Positions 27,029 to 36,415 of a DNA stretch of 64,000 nucleotides are shown here, piece by piece. The DNA is from Pichia kudriavzevii (Eukaryota; Ascomycota; Pichiomycetes; Pichiales; Pichiaceae): positions 248,001 to 312,000 of the forward strand of contig NC_042507.1 of the NCBI RefSeq assembly GCF_003054445.1. Direction: 5' to 3'. A program made the translations under genes and the position numbers. A model generated the notes under the pieces. The model ran no database searches. It was not told the DNA's origin and saw only the letters and a program-made list of their open reading frames with translations. Position 1 is the stretch's first letter. Each line of letters opens with the position of its first letter.

Positions 27029-28051
27029 ATGGCATCTCGACACGAATTCTTTTGGACAAACGAAAAGGACCCCCATGTCTATAGGAGAAAGGCCATTTTG
27101 AAGAAATACCCACAAGTGACCAAACTTACCGGTCCTGAGCCACTCACAAAATGGATCAGTTTGGCCGTTGTTCTCTTACAATTCACTATTGCTTATCTTC
27201 TACGCAACACTTCTCCTTTATCGTGGAAATTTCTACTCATTGCTTGGGGGGTTGGCGGATTTGCTAGTCAAAACTGCTTTTTATGCATCCACGAATTATC
27301 CCACAATTTGGGATTCAGGAAACCCTTGTATAATAGGCTATTCTCAATAATATCCAACTTACCTATCGGAATTCCTTATTCGGCATCGTTCCAACCATAC
27401 CACCAGCTCCATCACAAATTCTTGGGTGACGAAGTTTACGATACTGACTTGCCGACCCGCTTAGAAGCCCTTCTCCTATCGAGCGTCTTGGGTAAGGCCT
27501 TCTTCACTACTTTCCAGATCTTCTTCTACGCGTTCAGACCTATGTTTGTCACCCAAATCGAATTCACCGCAATCCATTTGCTTAATGTCGTTGTACAGTT
27601 CGTGGTTGATTACTACATTGTCAAATATTGGGGGTGGAACTCCCTAATGTACTTTCTGCTCTCCTCCTTCTTTGCAGGCTCCTTGCATCCAACCGCTGGC
27701 CATTTTGTAGCAGAACACTACATCTTCGACCCACCGGCTCAATTCAAGGAATTTGAATCTCCTCCCCCAATGGAAACCCATTCTTACTATGGCCCATTGA
27801 ACATGCTAACCTGGAACGTTGGTTATCATAATGAACACCACGATTTCCCCTACGTTGCATGGTCCAAACTCCCTGTCTTGCGGGAAACAGCGCCCGAATT
27901 CTATAACCAAGTTCCAGAGATTAAAAGTTGGTGCTGGATCATTGTGGATTTCATATTCAACCATGACGTGACCATGTACAACCGTGTCAAGAGACATACA
28001 GCTGGACCTAGGGCAAGGAGGTCGGTTGACTACAATGACAACTCCAAATAA
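27029..28051 (+). CDS. DES1: Sphingolipid delta-4 desaturase DES1
   Basis: 340 residues from the ATG at 27029; two codons upstream is only a TTG. The N-terminus HEFFWTNEKDPHVYRRKAIL and KLTGPEPLTKW are the DES1-specific lipid-desaturase N-terminal motif. The three histidine boxes are intact: HELSH (88-92), HQLHH (125-129) and HNEHH (267-271). Four or so membrane helices are visible. The enzyme introduces the 4,5-trans double bond into the sphingoid base of dihydroceramide in the ER, the first committed step to fungal glucosylceramide. Saccharomyces lacks it, while Pichia, Komagataella and Candida have it. The promoter is unusual (10-bp-phased repeat). A GATA microsatellite follows the stop. 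Confidence 0.95.
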   Translation: MASRHEFFWTNEKDPHVYRRKAILKKYPQVTKLTGPEPLTKWISLAVVLLQFTIAYLLRNTSPLSWKFLLIAWGVGGFASQNCFLCIHELSHNLGFRKPLYNRLFSIISNLPIGIPYSASFQPYHQLHHKFLGDEVYDTDLPTRLEALLLSSVLGKAFFTTFQIFFYAFRPMFVTQIEFTAIHLLNVVVQFVVDYYIVKYWGWNSLMYFLLSSFFAGSLHPTAGHFVAEHYIFDPPAQFKEFESPPPMETHSYYGPLNMLTWNVGYHNEHHDFPYVAWSKLPVLRETAPEFYNQVPEIKSWCWIIVDFIFNHDVTMYNRVKRHTAGPRARRSVDYNDNSK

Positions 28052-28369
28052 CCTTCAGTTTAGAGCTTCCGCATATACACATGCACATACAGAGAGAGAG
28101 ATAGATAGATAAATAGATAGATAGATAAATAGATGGATATATAAATAGATGGATGTATAAATTATAACTCTTTGTATCAAACTGTTTTGGATTTTGCAGA
28201 GCCTCCATTGGAAATTCACCGTAGGCGCTCACCACTCCAGTTGTCTCTGTATGGAAACTTACATGCACACATGCAAACACAGACACGTAGACATCGACAC
28301 CAGCACACATGATTGCTCCTCTGCAGTCTAGTGCCAGCAATATATAGACCAAGGACTGCCAATAAGGTA
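28052..28369. other. Intergenic region DES1 to dynein-LIC-like, with microsatellite
   Basis: 318 bp between plus-strand genes. A GATA/GATAAATA microsatellite covers about 28091-28155. The remainder holds CA-rich words (ACACATGCAAACACAGACAC, 28266-28285). No gene is seen. Confidence 0.5.
28091..28155. repeat. GATA-type microsatellite
   Basis: AGAGAGAG followed by imperfect GATA/AATA tetranucleotides ending in two GATGGATRTATAAA copies. Probably part of the DES1 3' UTR. Confidence 0.85.
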
Positions 28370-29215
28370 ATGCCGGCGAAAAATACCCTGGATTATTTGG
28401 AGAGAGTCCTTGATCCCGTTGCCAAACGTACAAGGGGAAGACACAGTATCCTTCTCCTCAATCCGTCACTGGCACAGTACAGGGACACCATTGCAGGACT
28501 GTACCGGCATCTCGAATACGATCCTCCAACAGAGATCCTTACGGCCATACCACAGAGGGACGTGCTCAACTACACGTGTATCAAGCCAACGGCAGAGTCT
28601 GCGTCTGCAATTGGCCCTGTGGAGATCTACACCATCTGCCAGGACAACTACACCAACCTGAGACTGCTGAACCCGCTGAGGACGTGTTCTGCAGATATAA
28701 CTGTGGTCGTCTTTATTGATATCGAGCGGAACAGACTCATGGAGACAGTCAATGGCCACAACTACATCGAACGGTCCGACCAGAATAGCCTTGCCGTTTT
28801 CAAGGAGACCTGCATCAGACCAATTCTTGAAGAGACAACAACCATTCTCAATGACACTAGTTTAAAGTTCAAGTCTTGCATTGTCTGTGTCACAAACGCC
28901 TCTCTGCTATTGTACAACTCTCTCACAACGTCCCCAGTAGACTACATCCAGCAGTTTCTGCGCACTAAACTACTCCACCACACAACAGAAACAGGAACGT
29001 TTGACTACCTCGTCTACTTCCGCAATTCCATATCCACTACACCCACTACACCCACTCAGTCCACCACCAGCCATCCCCAATCTCTATTCTTCAACCTCCT
29101 CTGTGGCCAGCAAATAGACGATTCCTTCAACATCCAAGAGTCGAGCCTCCATCCAGATATTTTCATTTGTGCTGCAAAGGACTCAAGTTCTCGCATTGCC
29201 CTTCTCGCTGAATAG
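28370..29215 (+). CDS. Putative dynein light intermediate chain-like protein (no P-loop)
   Basis: 281 residues from the ATG at 28370. The segment order follows the G-domain of dynein light intermediate chains. HSILLLNPSLAQYRDTIAGL occupies the place of the P-loop strand but lacks the GK(S/T). LNYTCIKPTAE and VEIYTICQDNYTNLRLLNPL resemble the LEYTYLDV and LNVYTLDG strands. ADITVVVFIDIERN resembles LVVIVLDWSRPW. VDYIQQFLRTKLLHHTTETG then FDYLVYF resembles DFIQQFLRTLCLKYGASLIYT. Fungal chains are known to have weak or absent nucleotide binding. A function as the yeast Dyn3 counterpart, linking to the dynein heavy chain, is inference; I rate the family call as moderate. GC and codon use are somewhat higher than in neighbours. 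Confidence 0.45.
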   Translation: MPAKNTLDYLERVLDPVAKRTRGRHSILLLNPSLAQYRDTIAGLYRHLEYDPPTEILTAIPQRDVLNYTCIKPTAESASAIGPVEIYTICQDNYTNLRLLNPLRTCSADITVVVFIDIERNRLMETVNGHNYIERSDQNSLAVFKETCIRPILEETTTILNDTSLKFKSCIVCVTNASLLLYNSLTTSPVDYIQQFLRTKLLHHTTETGTFDYLVYFRNSISTTPTTPTQSTTSHPQSLFFNLLCGQQIDDSFNIQESSLHPDIFICAAKDSSSRIALLAE

Positions 29216-29442
29216 GGGGAAAATAGAGAATGAGGAGAAAATGTCCACAGAGAGCAGGAGAGTATTTGTTTGCACCTTGACGTATCGGCTCTTGTTGACG
29301 GTAATCTTTGCTAAAAAGCCAGAGTTGCTGTACTTCTAAGAAACACACCACCTGATCAGGGAGAACCTACCCAGTTTAAAGTTTGAAATTTTTTTTTCTT
29401 CTCCCCAGGTTGCATTTTTCCAAGTTTATTTCTTCTTCCCCT

Positions 29443-31641
29443 ATGAGTCAGTCGCAAGTACTAAAAGAAGTTGAAGATGACAATGCCATGCACCATCGTG
29501 TCGCTAGGTTGAGTATCACCGTTGACGACGACTCCTACAAGGAACACCAGAAGTTTCTAACATCTCTGAAATCTCAATCGGAAAACCAGGAATCTTCAGC
29601 ATTTTCAGGAGATGAGGAAACACCTTACAATGTACCAGTGGCCACTACTAATGAGAGATTCCCCAAATCTTCCAAGAAGAGGAAAAACGAAAAGAGGAAA
29701 CAACGTAAGCTACAAAAGAAGCTTGAAAGACAACAACAGATTGAAAATGGTACGGCGTTACTGAGGGAAATGATTGATAACTCAAATCAGAATACTTCTG
29801 CCATTGATGATGATGATGATGATGGAGGAGATGGAAATGGAAATGATAATGGAAATAGAGACAACATCCCGCTTCATTTGTTGGCGAAAGAGAGAGGTTC
29901 CAAAAGAAGACGGTCTTCTGCTGCTCTGAATGTTGGAATGATTGTTAGGAAGAAAAAGTTCTTAAATGACAAGCCCAAGCTAACAGTTTTGGGCGATAGA
30001 AATAAAAAGGCCTCTATTTCTTCAATAAGGGATCTCCTGTTGTATTCGTTGACAGACATGGATTTGGTCCCAAGATGGTGCAACTTGACTAATAGGAGAT
30101 CTGTTGACAAGTTTGTCATTGTTTTCCTGCGTGGATTGACCAACAAAGAGTTTGGCATGCCGGATTTGAAGAAAGAGGTTGATCCTCTACTAATATCAAA
30201 ATATAATTTAAATGGGAACTTGGATAGCTTTGGTAAACATTTCAAGGAGGTTATACCAATGATTGCACCAGGTTCGAAAAAATGTATCTATTCAACTTAT
30301 TCTTCGCTAGTCTCTTATACTCTCTCAAATAAACAAAAGGCTGCAATTCAAAAAGAAAATGAAAACAGGAAAATTGTATTGCCTGATTTATACTTAACGT
30401 TGGAAGAGCTGTTGTTCAATAATTATCCCATCCATAAAGATGTTCCGGGTGCAACTACAGAAATGATCGATAAAACCAGTGATTATAAAAGTACAGTCAA
30501 TTTCCACCATGATGGCTCAAGAACATTTGCACTAGATTGTGAAATGTGCCTGTCTGTGAATGGTAGAGTTCTAACCAGAGTTTCACTATGTGATTTCGAT
30601 AATAATGTCATTGTCGATAAATTAATTAAACCTGATGAGCCTATTATTGACTATTTAACTCAATATTCCGGTATAACCGAAGAAATGTTAGAAGGGGTGG
30701 AAACAACAGTCGAAGACATACAGGAAGAGCTTCTGTCTATTATCTCAAGCAACGATACACTTATTGGGCATTCACTTGAGTCAGATTTATCGGTTTTGAA
30801 AATTAAGCATCCCTTTATCGTCGATACCTCAGTTTGTTATGACCATCCAAGAGGCCCACCTTCCAAAGCTTCATTAAAGATGTTAATGTCGACCCACTTA
30901 GACACGGCAATCCAGAAGAGTTTCTCTGGCCATGATTCGGTGGAAGACTGTATCAGTTGTATGGAGCTAGTCAAACTTAAGATCGCCAAGGGTTATTTGT
31001 ATGGTAAATCGTATAATATGGAGTCCCTATTCAAAAGAATTGCACAAAACAACAAGCTTGTCAAGACCGCAGAGGGGGAAAAAATCCCGAAAAAGTCATT
31101 AGTTGTGGGTTATTCACCAGTCAAAAACTTTGGACATCACGAAACCCAAGTTCAATGCAATTCGGATGATGAAATCGTGGATAAGTTTGTCGAGTTACAA
31201 CCAGACAATGACCTGATCATCCTTAAAATGAGAGAACTGGAATGGTTCAAAAATTTTTCCCAGAATAATATAGTGGAAGGTTTGAAGTTACCCGATGATG
31301 TGAACGAAATGTACCGAAAAGTGAATGATAGAATGGAGAAAATATACGACAATTTGGCACCAAATTCCATACTTGTGGTTTGTTCGGAGAATGGTGATAC
31401 GAGGGAGATGTTGAGGTTGCAGAGTCAAACCAAAGTTATCAAATTCAAGGTTGAGAAAGATACCGAGGAAAAACCAGTACATGTAAAAGATGAAAAGTTT
31501 ACTGAAGATACTTGGGAACAGCTGGGGAAAGCATTAGATGAAGCACGAGATACGCTCTTTTTGTGTACATTGAAACCATCAGATTTCAAACCCAGTGCAA
31601 GTACCGAACCTGAGTCACTTTCAACTATTATCGGAAATTAG
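29443..31641 (+). CDS. RNH70: RNA 3'-5' exonuclease REX1/RNH70
   Basis: 732 residues from the ATG at 29443; the frame is open 20 codons upstream but only from TTG. The N-terminal 150 residues are basic and acidic low-complexity (KKRKNEKRKQRKLQKK, then DDDDDDGGDGN), suiting nucleolar targeting. The DEDDh exonuclease domain lies at about 360-520: ALDCEMCL (D, E), GHSLESDLSVL (D), and GHDSVEDCISC (H, D). RSVDKFVIVFLRGLTNKEFG and DHPRGPPSKASLKML are typical of Rex1/Rnh70 as opposed to Rex3/Rex4. Rex1 trims the 3' ends of 5S rRNA and some tRNAs. The protein is longer than in Saccharomyces (553), with an extra C-terminal region after the domain. Confidence 0.88.
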   Translation: MSQSQVLKEVEDDNAMHHRVARLSITVDDDSYKEHQKFLTSLKSQSENQESSAFSGDEETPYNVPVATTNERFPKSSKKRKNEKRKQRKLQKKLERQQQIENGTALLREMIDNSNQNTSAIDDDDDDGGDGNGNDNGNRDNIPLHLLAKERGSKRRRSSAALNVGMIVRKKKFLNDKPKLTVLGDRNKKASISSIRDLLLYSLTDMDLVPRWCNLTNRRSVDKFVIVFLRGLTNKEFGMPDLKKEVDPLLISKYNLNGNLDSFGKHFKEVIPMIAPGSKKCIYSTYSSLVSYTLSNKQKAAIQKENENRKIVLPDLYLTLEELLFNNYPIHKDVPGATTEMIDKTSDYKSTVNFHHDGSRTFALDCEMCLSVNGRVLTRVSLCDFDNNVIVDKLIKPDEPIIDYLTQYSGITEEMLEGVETTVEDIQEELLSIISSNDTLIGHSLESDLSVLKIKHPFIVDTSVCYDHPRGPPSKASLKMLMSTHLDTAIQKSFSGHDSVEDCISCMELVKLKIAKGYLYGKSYNMESLFKRIAQNNKLVKTAEGEKIPKKSLVVGYSPVKNFGHHETQVQCNSDDEIVDKFVELQPDNDLIILKMRELEWFKNFSQNNIVEGLKLPDDVNEMYRKVNDRMEKIYDNLAPNSILVVCSENGDTREMLRLQSQTKVIKFKVEKDTEEKPVHVKDEKFTEDTWEQLGKALDEARDTLFLCTLKPSDFKPSASTEPESLSTIIGN

Positions 31642-31716
31642 AATATATAGGCCATGACATACTTGTATAAGGGACTAGAACCCATCTTAGAAAGAGCATT
31701 TAGTAACCTGTGTTTA

Positions 31717-31722
31717 ACGCGT
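31717..31722. promoter_or_regulatory. MCB-type ACGCGT upstream of CDC7
   Basis: A single ACGCGT, 148 bp upstream of the CDC7 ATG and followed at once by a T11 run. MBF binds this hexamer in yeasts and drives G1/S genes. Function here is inferred. Confidence 0.4.
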
Positions 31723-31869
31723 AAGGTTTTTTTTTTTTTGTGGATTTTATTTGTTACTAGTTCACTACACTATTACCCTGAGATTTCCCGACTATTCAAA
31801 ACACACATGTTGGTATAGCAACATCATCCAATAACAACTTATTTTGGTCTGTCTCTTAAAGGATCTTCT

Positions 31870-33504
31870 ATGGTGTTTGTTGCAATGGACAGAGAATCCA
31901 GGGTGACAGAGCTGGTTTGTCAGTCAAAAGAAGCAGAAGAAGCAGCAGGTGTAGAAACAGGGTACGAGGAACTGATCCAAGAAGGACACAAGGTTATTGA
32001 CAATGCACCCGTTCCAGGAGATGGCGAGCTAATAATTAAAGAAGAACATACATGTGATAACAAAGAAAGGCTACGTAGGCATAGGAAAGCCGACAAACTA
32101 GAGCATGCTTTGAACCAATCAATATTAGAACAGGCAAGAAATGAGAAATCTAGACAAGATGGTGATGTATCTGAAAGGAAGAGGAGGAGGAACTCTGCAA
32201 GTAAAAGCGAAGCTACAGATATGCGAGAAGATCGGCCCTATTCACAAGTCAATGGTATGAGTACAATTTCCCGAGGTTCTGACGAATATACCACAGAAGA
32301 GCTAAAAATGGTGCTAGGGTCCAACTATACTGTTTCCCCTGCGATTAAACAAGAGATATACGATTTGAATTGCTCGTTCCCGAATCTGGACCAGAGCTAT
32401 AGGATATTTAATAAGATTGGTGAAGGTACATTTTCAACTGTTTATTTGGGTCAAAAGGTTGGCGATAGTCTGAGCAATGAGAAACCCAGAGACACTTCCC
32501 TAGTTGCATTGAAGAGGATTTATGTAACTTCATCACCTCAAAGAATTTACAACGAATTGAACTTGTTGTATTCTCTACGGGGGAGCCAGAATGTTGCTCC
32601 GCTATTGGACGTTTTGCGGTTTGAAGATCAGGTTATAGCAGTTTTGCCATTTTACCAACACTCTGACTTCCGTGACTTTTACAGGGATTTACCACTCTAT
32701 GGTATTAAAACGTACATGCATGAGCTGTTACTTGCACTTAATTTTATTCATGAAAGAGGCGTCATTCATAGAGACATTAAGCCTACCAATTTCTTGTACA
32801 ATCCGTTTACAAGACGGGGCGTTTTAGTCGACTTTGGTCTAGCAGAAACACAAAGCGAATGTATCTCTAGTAAATGCCCTTGCTATACTCGAAGTGAGTT
32901 TAAGAATGTTTACCGGCAGCTTGAAGTAGAAAACAATAGTCAGTTTCCGAAAAACGGATATTTAAAAGATGACCAAAGGCCCGGTAGACGTGCAAATCGT
33001 GCTGGTACGAGAGGTTTCAGAGCACCTGAAGTTTTGCTGAAGTGTAACAACCAAACAAAGAGTATCGATATTTGGTCGGCAGGTGTTATGCTACTTACGT
33101 TATTATCAAGGAGATTCCCCTTTTTCAATTCCACAGACGATGTTGATGCACTTATGGAGATCACTGCAATATTTGGGGTGGAGGAGATGAAAAAATGTGC
33201 AGCCATCCACGGTTTAGGCTTTGAATGTAATTACCCAAGGTTCAAGGATAGGATTAAGCTTGAAACACTTGTTGCTAATGCCGTGTTAATGGATTGTAAA
33301 GAGGGCGACACATTTGCGGATGATTCTCCTGCATGGGAATTGTTATGTGCCGTAGATAAAAAAGGTACTGTTTCGGAGTCTTCGCTAGGGCAGGAGTACC
33401 GGGATGCATTTGAAGTGCTGAATGAATGTATGGTGCTTGATCCGTTGGATCGTCCATCTGCATCAGAATTGTTAACATACCCTTTCTTCTCTGATGTTGT
33501 TTAG
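31870..33504 (+). CDS. CDC7: Cell division cycle kinase CDC7 (DDK catalytic subunit)
   Basis: 544 residues. The kinase domain fills residues about 178-544: glycine loop IGEGTFSTVY, VALKRI lysine, HRDIKPTNFLY catalytic loop, LVDFGLAETQ, and GTRGFRAPEVLLK. Between DFG and APE is the long kinase insert typical of Cdc7, with a CxC-type cluster (SSKCPCYTRSEF). A long non-catalytic N-terminus (1-177) is polar. Cdc7 binds Dbf4 and phosphorylates Mcm2-7 to fire replication origins. Saccharomyces Cdc7 has 507 residues with a shorter N-terminus. The first ATG is used; a second, six codons on (MDRESR), is also possible. Confidence 0.93.
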   Translation: MVFVAMDRESRVTELVCQSKEAEEAAGVETGYEELIQEGHKVIDNAPVPGDGELIIKEEHTCDNKERLRRHRKADKLEHALNQSILEQARNEKSRQDGDVSERKRRRNSASKSEATDMREDRPYSQVNGMSTISRGSDEYTTEELKMVLGSNYTVSPAIKQEIYDLNCSFPNLDQSYRIFNKIGEGTFSTVYLGQKVGDSLSNEKPRDTSLVALKRIYVTSSPQRIYNELNLLYSLRGSQNVAPLLDVLRFEDQVIAVLPFYQHSDFRDFYRDLPLYGIKTYMHELLLALNFIHERGVIHRDIKPTNFLYNPFTRRGVLVDFGLAETQSECISSKCPCYTRSEFKNVYRQLEVENNSQFPKNGYLKDDQRPGRRANRAGTRGFRAPEVLLKCNNQTKSIDIWSAGVMLLTLLSRRFPFFNSTDDVDALMEITAIFGVEEMKKCAAIHGLGFECNYPRFKDRIKLETLVANAVLMDCKEGDTFADDSPAWELLCAVDKKGTVSESSLGQEYRDAFEVLNECMVLDPLDRPSASELLTYPFFSDVV

Positions 33505-33695
33505 GCCTACATCAGTGCCTTTTTTTATTTTATTTTGCTAAATTATAATTTCTGATGTAATATATATATATATATATCATTAACAGAACGTAGGGTCTCC
33601 TTGAATTAATAGACGGCTTGATAGGGATAGTAAATAAGATTATAAAAATACAATTACATTAAGCTGGCGTAAAATGACTAAAAAGGTAGTATGAA

Positions 33696-34856
33696 CTATT
33701 GATTCTTTTTAAGCACAGGGTTATTGTAAGCCTTTTGTCTGATACTTTCATCAATTTTCGCAAACTTGCGTTCAACCATCTCCTTTAATTGAACACAGGG
33801 AACCAAAGGACCATTTTTTCTATACCTCTTCAATTCTTTGTAGGCATTTTCGTAGGGCATTTTCGCCAATTCTGTGGCTAAGAACTTACGTTCCTTCATT
33901 AGCAGCTCTTTAGTAAGCTTAAATGGAACTTCAACATTGGGGTCAATTGGTGATTTATAATCATAACCTTCTCCCCTCTGTAAATCAATAAAACACTCCT
34001 TGACGTATTCCAGCTTGCCAGCATTAAAGATGCCAATGATTGTGCCATGTTCTTGAATCAACGAGCTTCTATAACCGTCTTGAACATCTGCCTTACCTCC
34101 CTTTTTAACACCAGTCCAACCAATTTCAATCAACTCATCCTTAGTAACAGCCAACGCTGGTTTTCTAAAGGAATATGGATTGAATAGACCTGACCAAACA
34201 AAAAAATACAACATTGTGCACTTAATTAGGTGGAAGGAGAAGTAGATCCACTGTTCAATAACGTCGACTGGTGCATAAATACCATCATGAAAATGCTGAG
34301 CAATATCGGGCTTGTCAAGAAATTCTTTGATAAAATAGCAAATAACGTCAGTCAATCTATATGTTGGACTCAAACCTTTGATAGGAGCAATATGCTCTGG
34401 TAGATCAACAAATAACCATGCTAAAAAAAAGGAAATAACTGAAAAATGCAAGAAATAACGTCTCTCAAAAGTTGGAACAATCAATTGCCCTGGTAGACAG
34501 TGTTGAGAGATTTTGTCATTCAAATTTGAGATTCTCGTTAAATACTTCTGTTTGTGTGCATACGTGTCGAATACAACTGTGCCTGTTCTACTCAAATAGC
34601 CTGGGTGAGTTGAGACGGAAAAACCTGTTGGGTCTTTACTGTAAAAAATTGATGGAGAGAAAACCATTGGAAGTTTGAAAATCTTGAAAAGATCCTTAAA
34701 TGTGGTTTGGTCATTGACTTGGAAACAAAAATCATATTCCGCTGAATGGTTCATACGCATATAGATATCATAGGTTTTCGGATTCAACTCTAGCACCTGC
34801 TCAGTGAGAGTCTCCTCATTAAACTGGACCTTCCTTTTCACAACACCTGTAGACAT
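33696..34856 (-). CDS. GSF2: ER membrane protein GSF2
   Basis: 386 residues from the ATG at 34854-34856; seven further upstream codons start at TTG. DIYMRMNHSAEYDFCFQVND, SIFYSKDPTGFSVSTHPGYL and LPGQLIVPTFERR match Saccharomyces Gsf2 (403 residues), for example SIFHEKEP and SIHPGYLTEGG. Two membrane segments are seen (about 143-161 and 219-238). Gsf2 is an ER chaperone-like factor that helps hexose transporters such as Hxt1 leave the ER, and its mutants lose part of glucose repression. There is no dilysine tail (it ends NPVLKKNQ, with KK at -4 and -3, which may act as one). A sugar-transporter-like gene lies 2.4 kb away. Confidence 0.87.
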   Translation of the reverse strand: MSTGVVKRKVQFNEETLTEQVLELNPKTYDIYMRMNHSAEYDFCFQVNDQTTFKDLFKIFKLPMVFSPSIFYSKDPTGFSVSTHPGYLSRTGTVVFDTYAHKQKYLTRISNLNDKISQHCLPGQLIVPTFERRYFLHFSVISFFLAWLFVDLPEHIAPIKGLSPTYRLTDVICYFIKEFLDKPDIAQHFHDGIYAPVDVIEQWIYFSFHLIKCTMLYFFVWSGLFNPYSFRKPALAVTKDELIEIGWTGVKKGGKADVQDGYRSSLIQEHGTIIGIFNAGKLEYVKECFIDLQRGEGYDYKSPIDPNVEVPFKLTKELLMKERKFLATELAKMPYENAYKELKRYRKNGPLVPCVQLKEMVERKFAKIDESIRQKAYNNPVLKKNQ

Positions 34857-35290
34857 TCCCTTTTGCCTAATGATCAAGATATTTCCAGAAGCAAATCAGC
34901 ACCACAAAGAAACAAGTTGCAGATGGAAATAGAAAAATTGCCTTCCTGGGATATTTATACATGGGCTGTTTGATATACAACCTCTGGGAAAGAATTTGGA
35001 GATTTTCCGGAAATGGAAACCCCGCCTCACGCCAGTTTCCAAATTTTCCATTTTTTTTTCCTATTGATAGAATAATGTTACTATTATTTTTTTCTGGGGT
35101 ATGTTTTTGTGGGACCGGAAATAGAAGGAAAAAAAAAAAATCAACGTCTTACGGCCACGGGTTACAGCTACGTGTTTCGAAGTTTCTGACGGAGCAAAAA
35201 TTGGAAATTTGGAGGCCCAAATTGATTAATTTAACTCTTTTCTATAAGTCGATGGTCCGTAGACAATATACAAATACAAAAAGGTTAGAA
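34857..35290. other. Intergenic region GSF2 to RPL30
   Basis: 434 bp between two minus-strand genes. It carries the GSF2 promoter and RPL30 3' region, with A12 and T-rich runs (35050-35140). No gene is recognised. Confidence 0.4.
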
Positions 35291-35911
35291 TTAGTTTTGT
35301 CCAATAGATAAGATATCAGAGTCACCAGCGTCTAAGATGGATAAGACACCAACTCTGAACAACTTACCACAAGCAGTACCTAATTCGTTGTTACCACCTT
35401 GGAAGTAGTAGACAGCAGTCTTGGATAACATAGCATAGTATTCCAATTCAGACTTTCTCAAGACTGGGGTGTTAGCTGCAATGATGATCATCTTAGCCTT
35501 ACCTTGTCTGATGGACTTGATGGTGGACTTGTAACCTAGTGTATACTTACCAGACTTGATAGCTAAAGCTAACTTAGCGTTCATTAAGTCGGAATTCTTC
35601 TTAGTCTTTGGTGCCTATAACAGATAAGTTTACCGTATTGCATCGTCACAACACTCAAAAATGTTAGTATACACAGTAAAACAGTAAGGTGCATTCAAAA
35701 TATACAATCAAGGCTACCGCAGATAACTGTCCATAGAGTGCTAATATAGGGAAACAACTGTAACATATTCACGATCGGTCATCTCTATAACAGAAAGAGT
35801 GCTTCTTTCAGTATCCAAACGTGTGTCCCTTTCAAGCAACAAATAGGATGCAGTTATCTGCAGTTAGTATAGTTAGAATGCTGGAAATTAAAATAAAAGT
35901 ATACTGACCAT
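35291..35911 (-). CDS. RPL30: 60S ribosomal protein eL30 (RPL30), one intron
   Basis: Exon 1 is just the start codon (35909-35911). Exon 2 is 35291-35614. The intron is 35615-35908 (294 nt). The spliced product has 108 residues: M, then [20 protein letters not shown], then a body nearly identical to yeast Rpl30 ([40 protein letters not shown]). The donor is the non-canonical GTCAGT, as in Saccharomyces RPL30. The branch site TACTAAC is complementary to 35663-35669 and the acceptor is TTATAG. In Saccharomyces, excess L30 binds a kink-turn at the 5' end of its own pre-mRNA and blocks splicing; the same motif is visible here. It is divergent with RPL24, as in Saccharomyces. Confidence 0.95.
35615..35908 (-). 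other. RPL30 intron with a second internal branch site and acceptor
   Basis: GTCAGT donor, TACTAAC (complement of 35663-35669), acceptor TTATAG. A second TACTAAC (complement of 35863-35869) is followed by an internal CTGTTATAG (complement of 35785-35793) identical to the true acceptor context (complement of 35615-35623). Confidence 0.85.
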
Positions 35912-35937
35912 CTCTGTAATTAGTTTATACTCCGGTC
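35906..35937 (-). promoter_or_regulatory. Kink-turn for L30 autoregulation across RPL30 start codon and donor
   Basis: Read on the minus strand. GACC (35934-35937) pairs with GGTC (35906-35909); GTA and TAC close an inner stem; GGA lies opposite AGAGAT as the asymmetric internal loop with the G-A pairs of a kink-turn. The ATG and the first bases of the intron form one strand. The sequence blocks GACCGGAGT and CAGAGATGGTC are those of the Saccharomyces L30 binding site as I remember it. Confidence 0.85.
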
Positions 35938-36415
35938 GTGGATGTTAAAGAAAGAAATCTAAAAGAGATGCACGTAGCCACTCGTTTCCATTCTTACTTC
36001 TTGGAGAGGATCTTGTCTTTTATTTATGGAAACTTCCAAATTATTTTCTTGTTTTTTTTTTTTTTTCAAGCAAAAACTAACGTGCGGTGGGAGGGGGTTC
36101 CCGAAACGGAAGGTCTGCGTCTGTAACCCGCACACCGCACACAGAAAATTCTCTTTCCCCTATTTTTCATTGCTCTGCGAGTTTTCGCCCAAGTGCGACT
36201 TTTCACTTCGAGGGCGTTTCCCAGTTGGGAGATGCTCCCCCCCCGTACGTTGGTGGAGGAGGTGGTGGATTGTGGAATGTGGAATGTGGATGGATACTGT
36301 TACTGTTGATGGAAGTTACTCCAATATAGGTGAAAAATGGGGGATTTTAGTCATGTTCAACGTACCTTTATTCTTCTGATCGAATAATACAACCAAGTAT
36401 CCTCACATCAATAAA
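35912..36415. promoter_or_regulatory. Bidirectional ribosomal-protein promoter RPL30 / RPL24
   Basis: 504 bp. ACCCGCACA (36126-36134) matches the Rap1 core ACCCRYACA, and GCACACCGCACACAG follows. T-runs (36050-36065) sit between the Rap1-like site and RPL30. A C8 run (36236-36243) and GGTGGAGGAGGTGGTGG lie nearer RPL24. Rap1/Fhl1 control of such pairs is known in Saccharomyces; use of Rap1 here is inference, since other clades use Tbf1 or Cbf1. Confidence 0.5.

Noticed and set aside
36026-36379. 117-codon plus-strand frame in the RPL30/RPL24 promoter
   Set aside because: Runs through T-runs and promoter motifs, begins in a low-complexity Phe tract; most likely chance.
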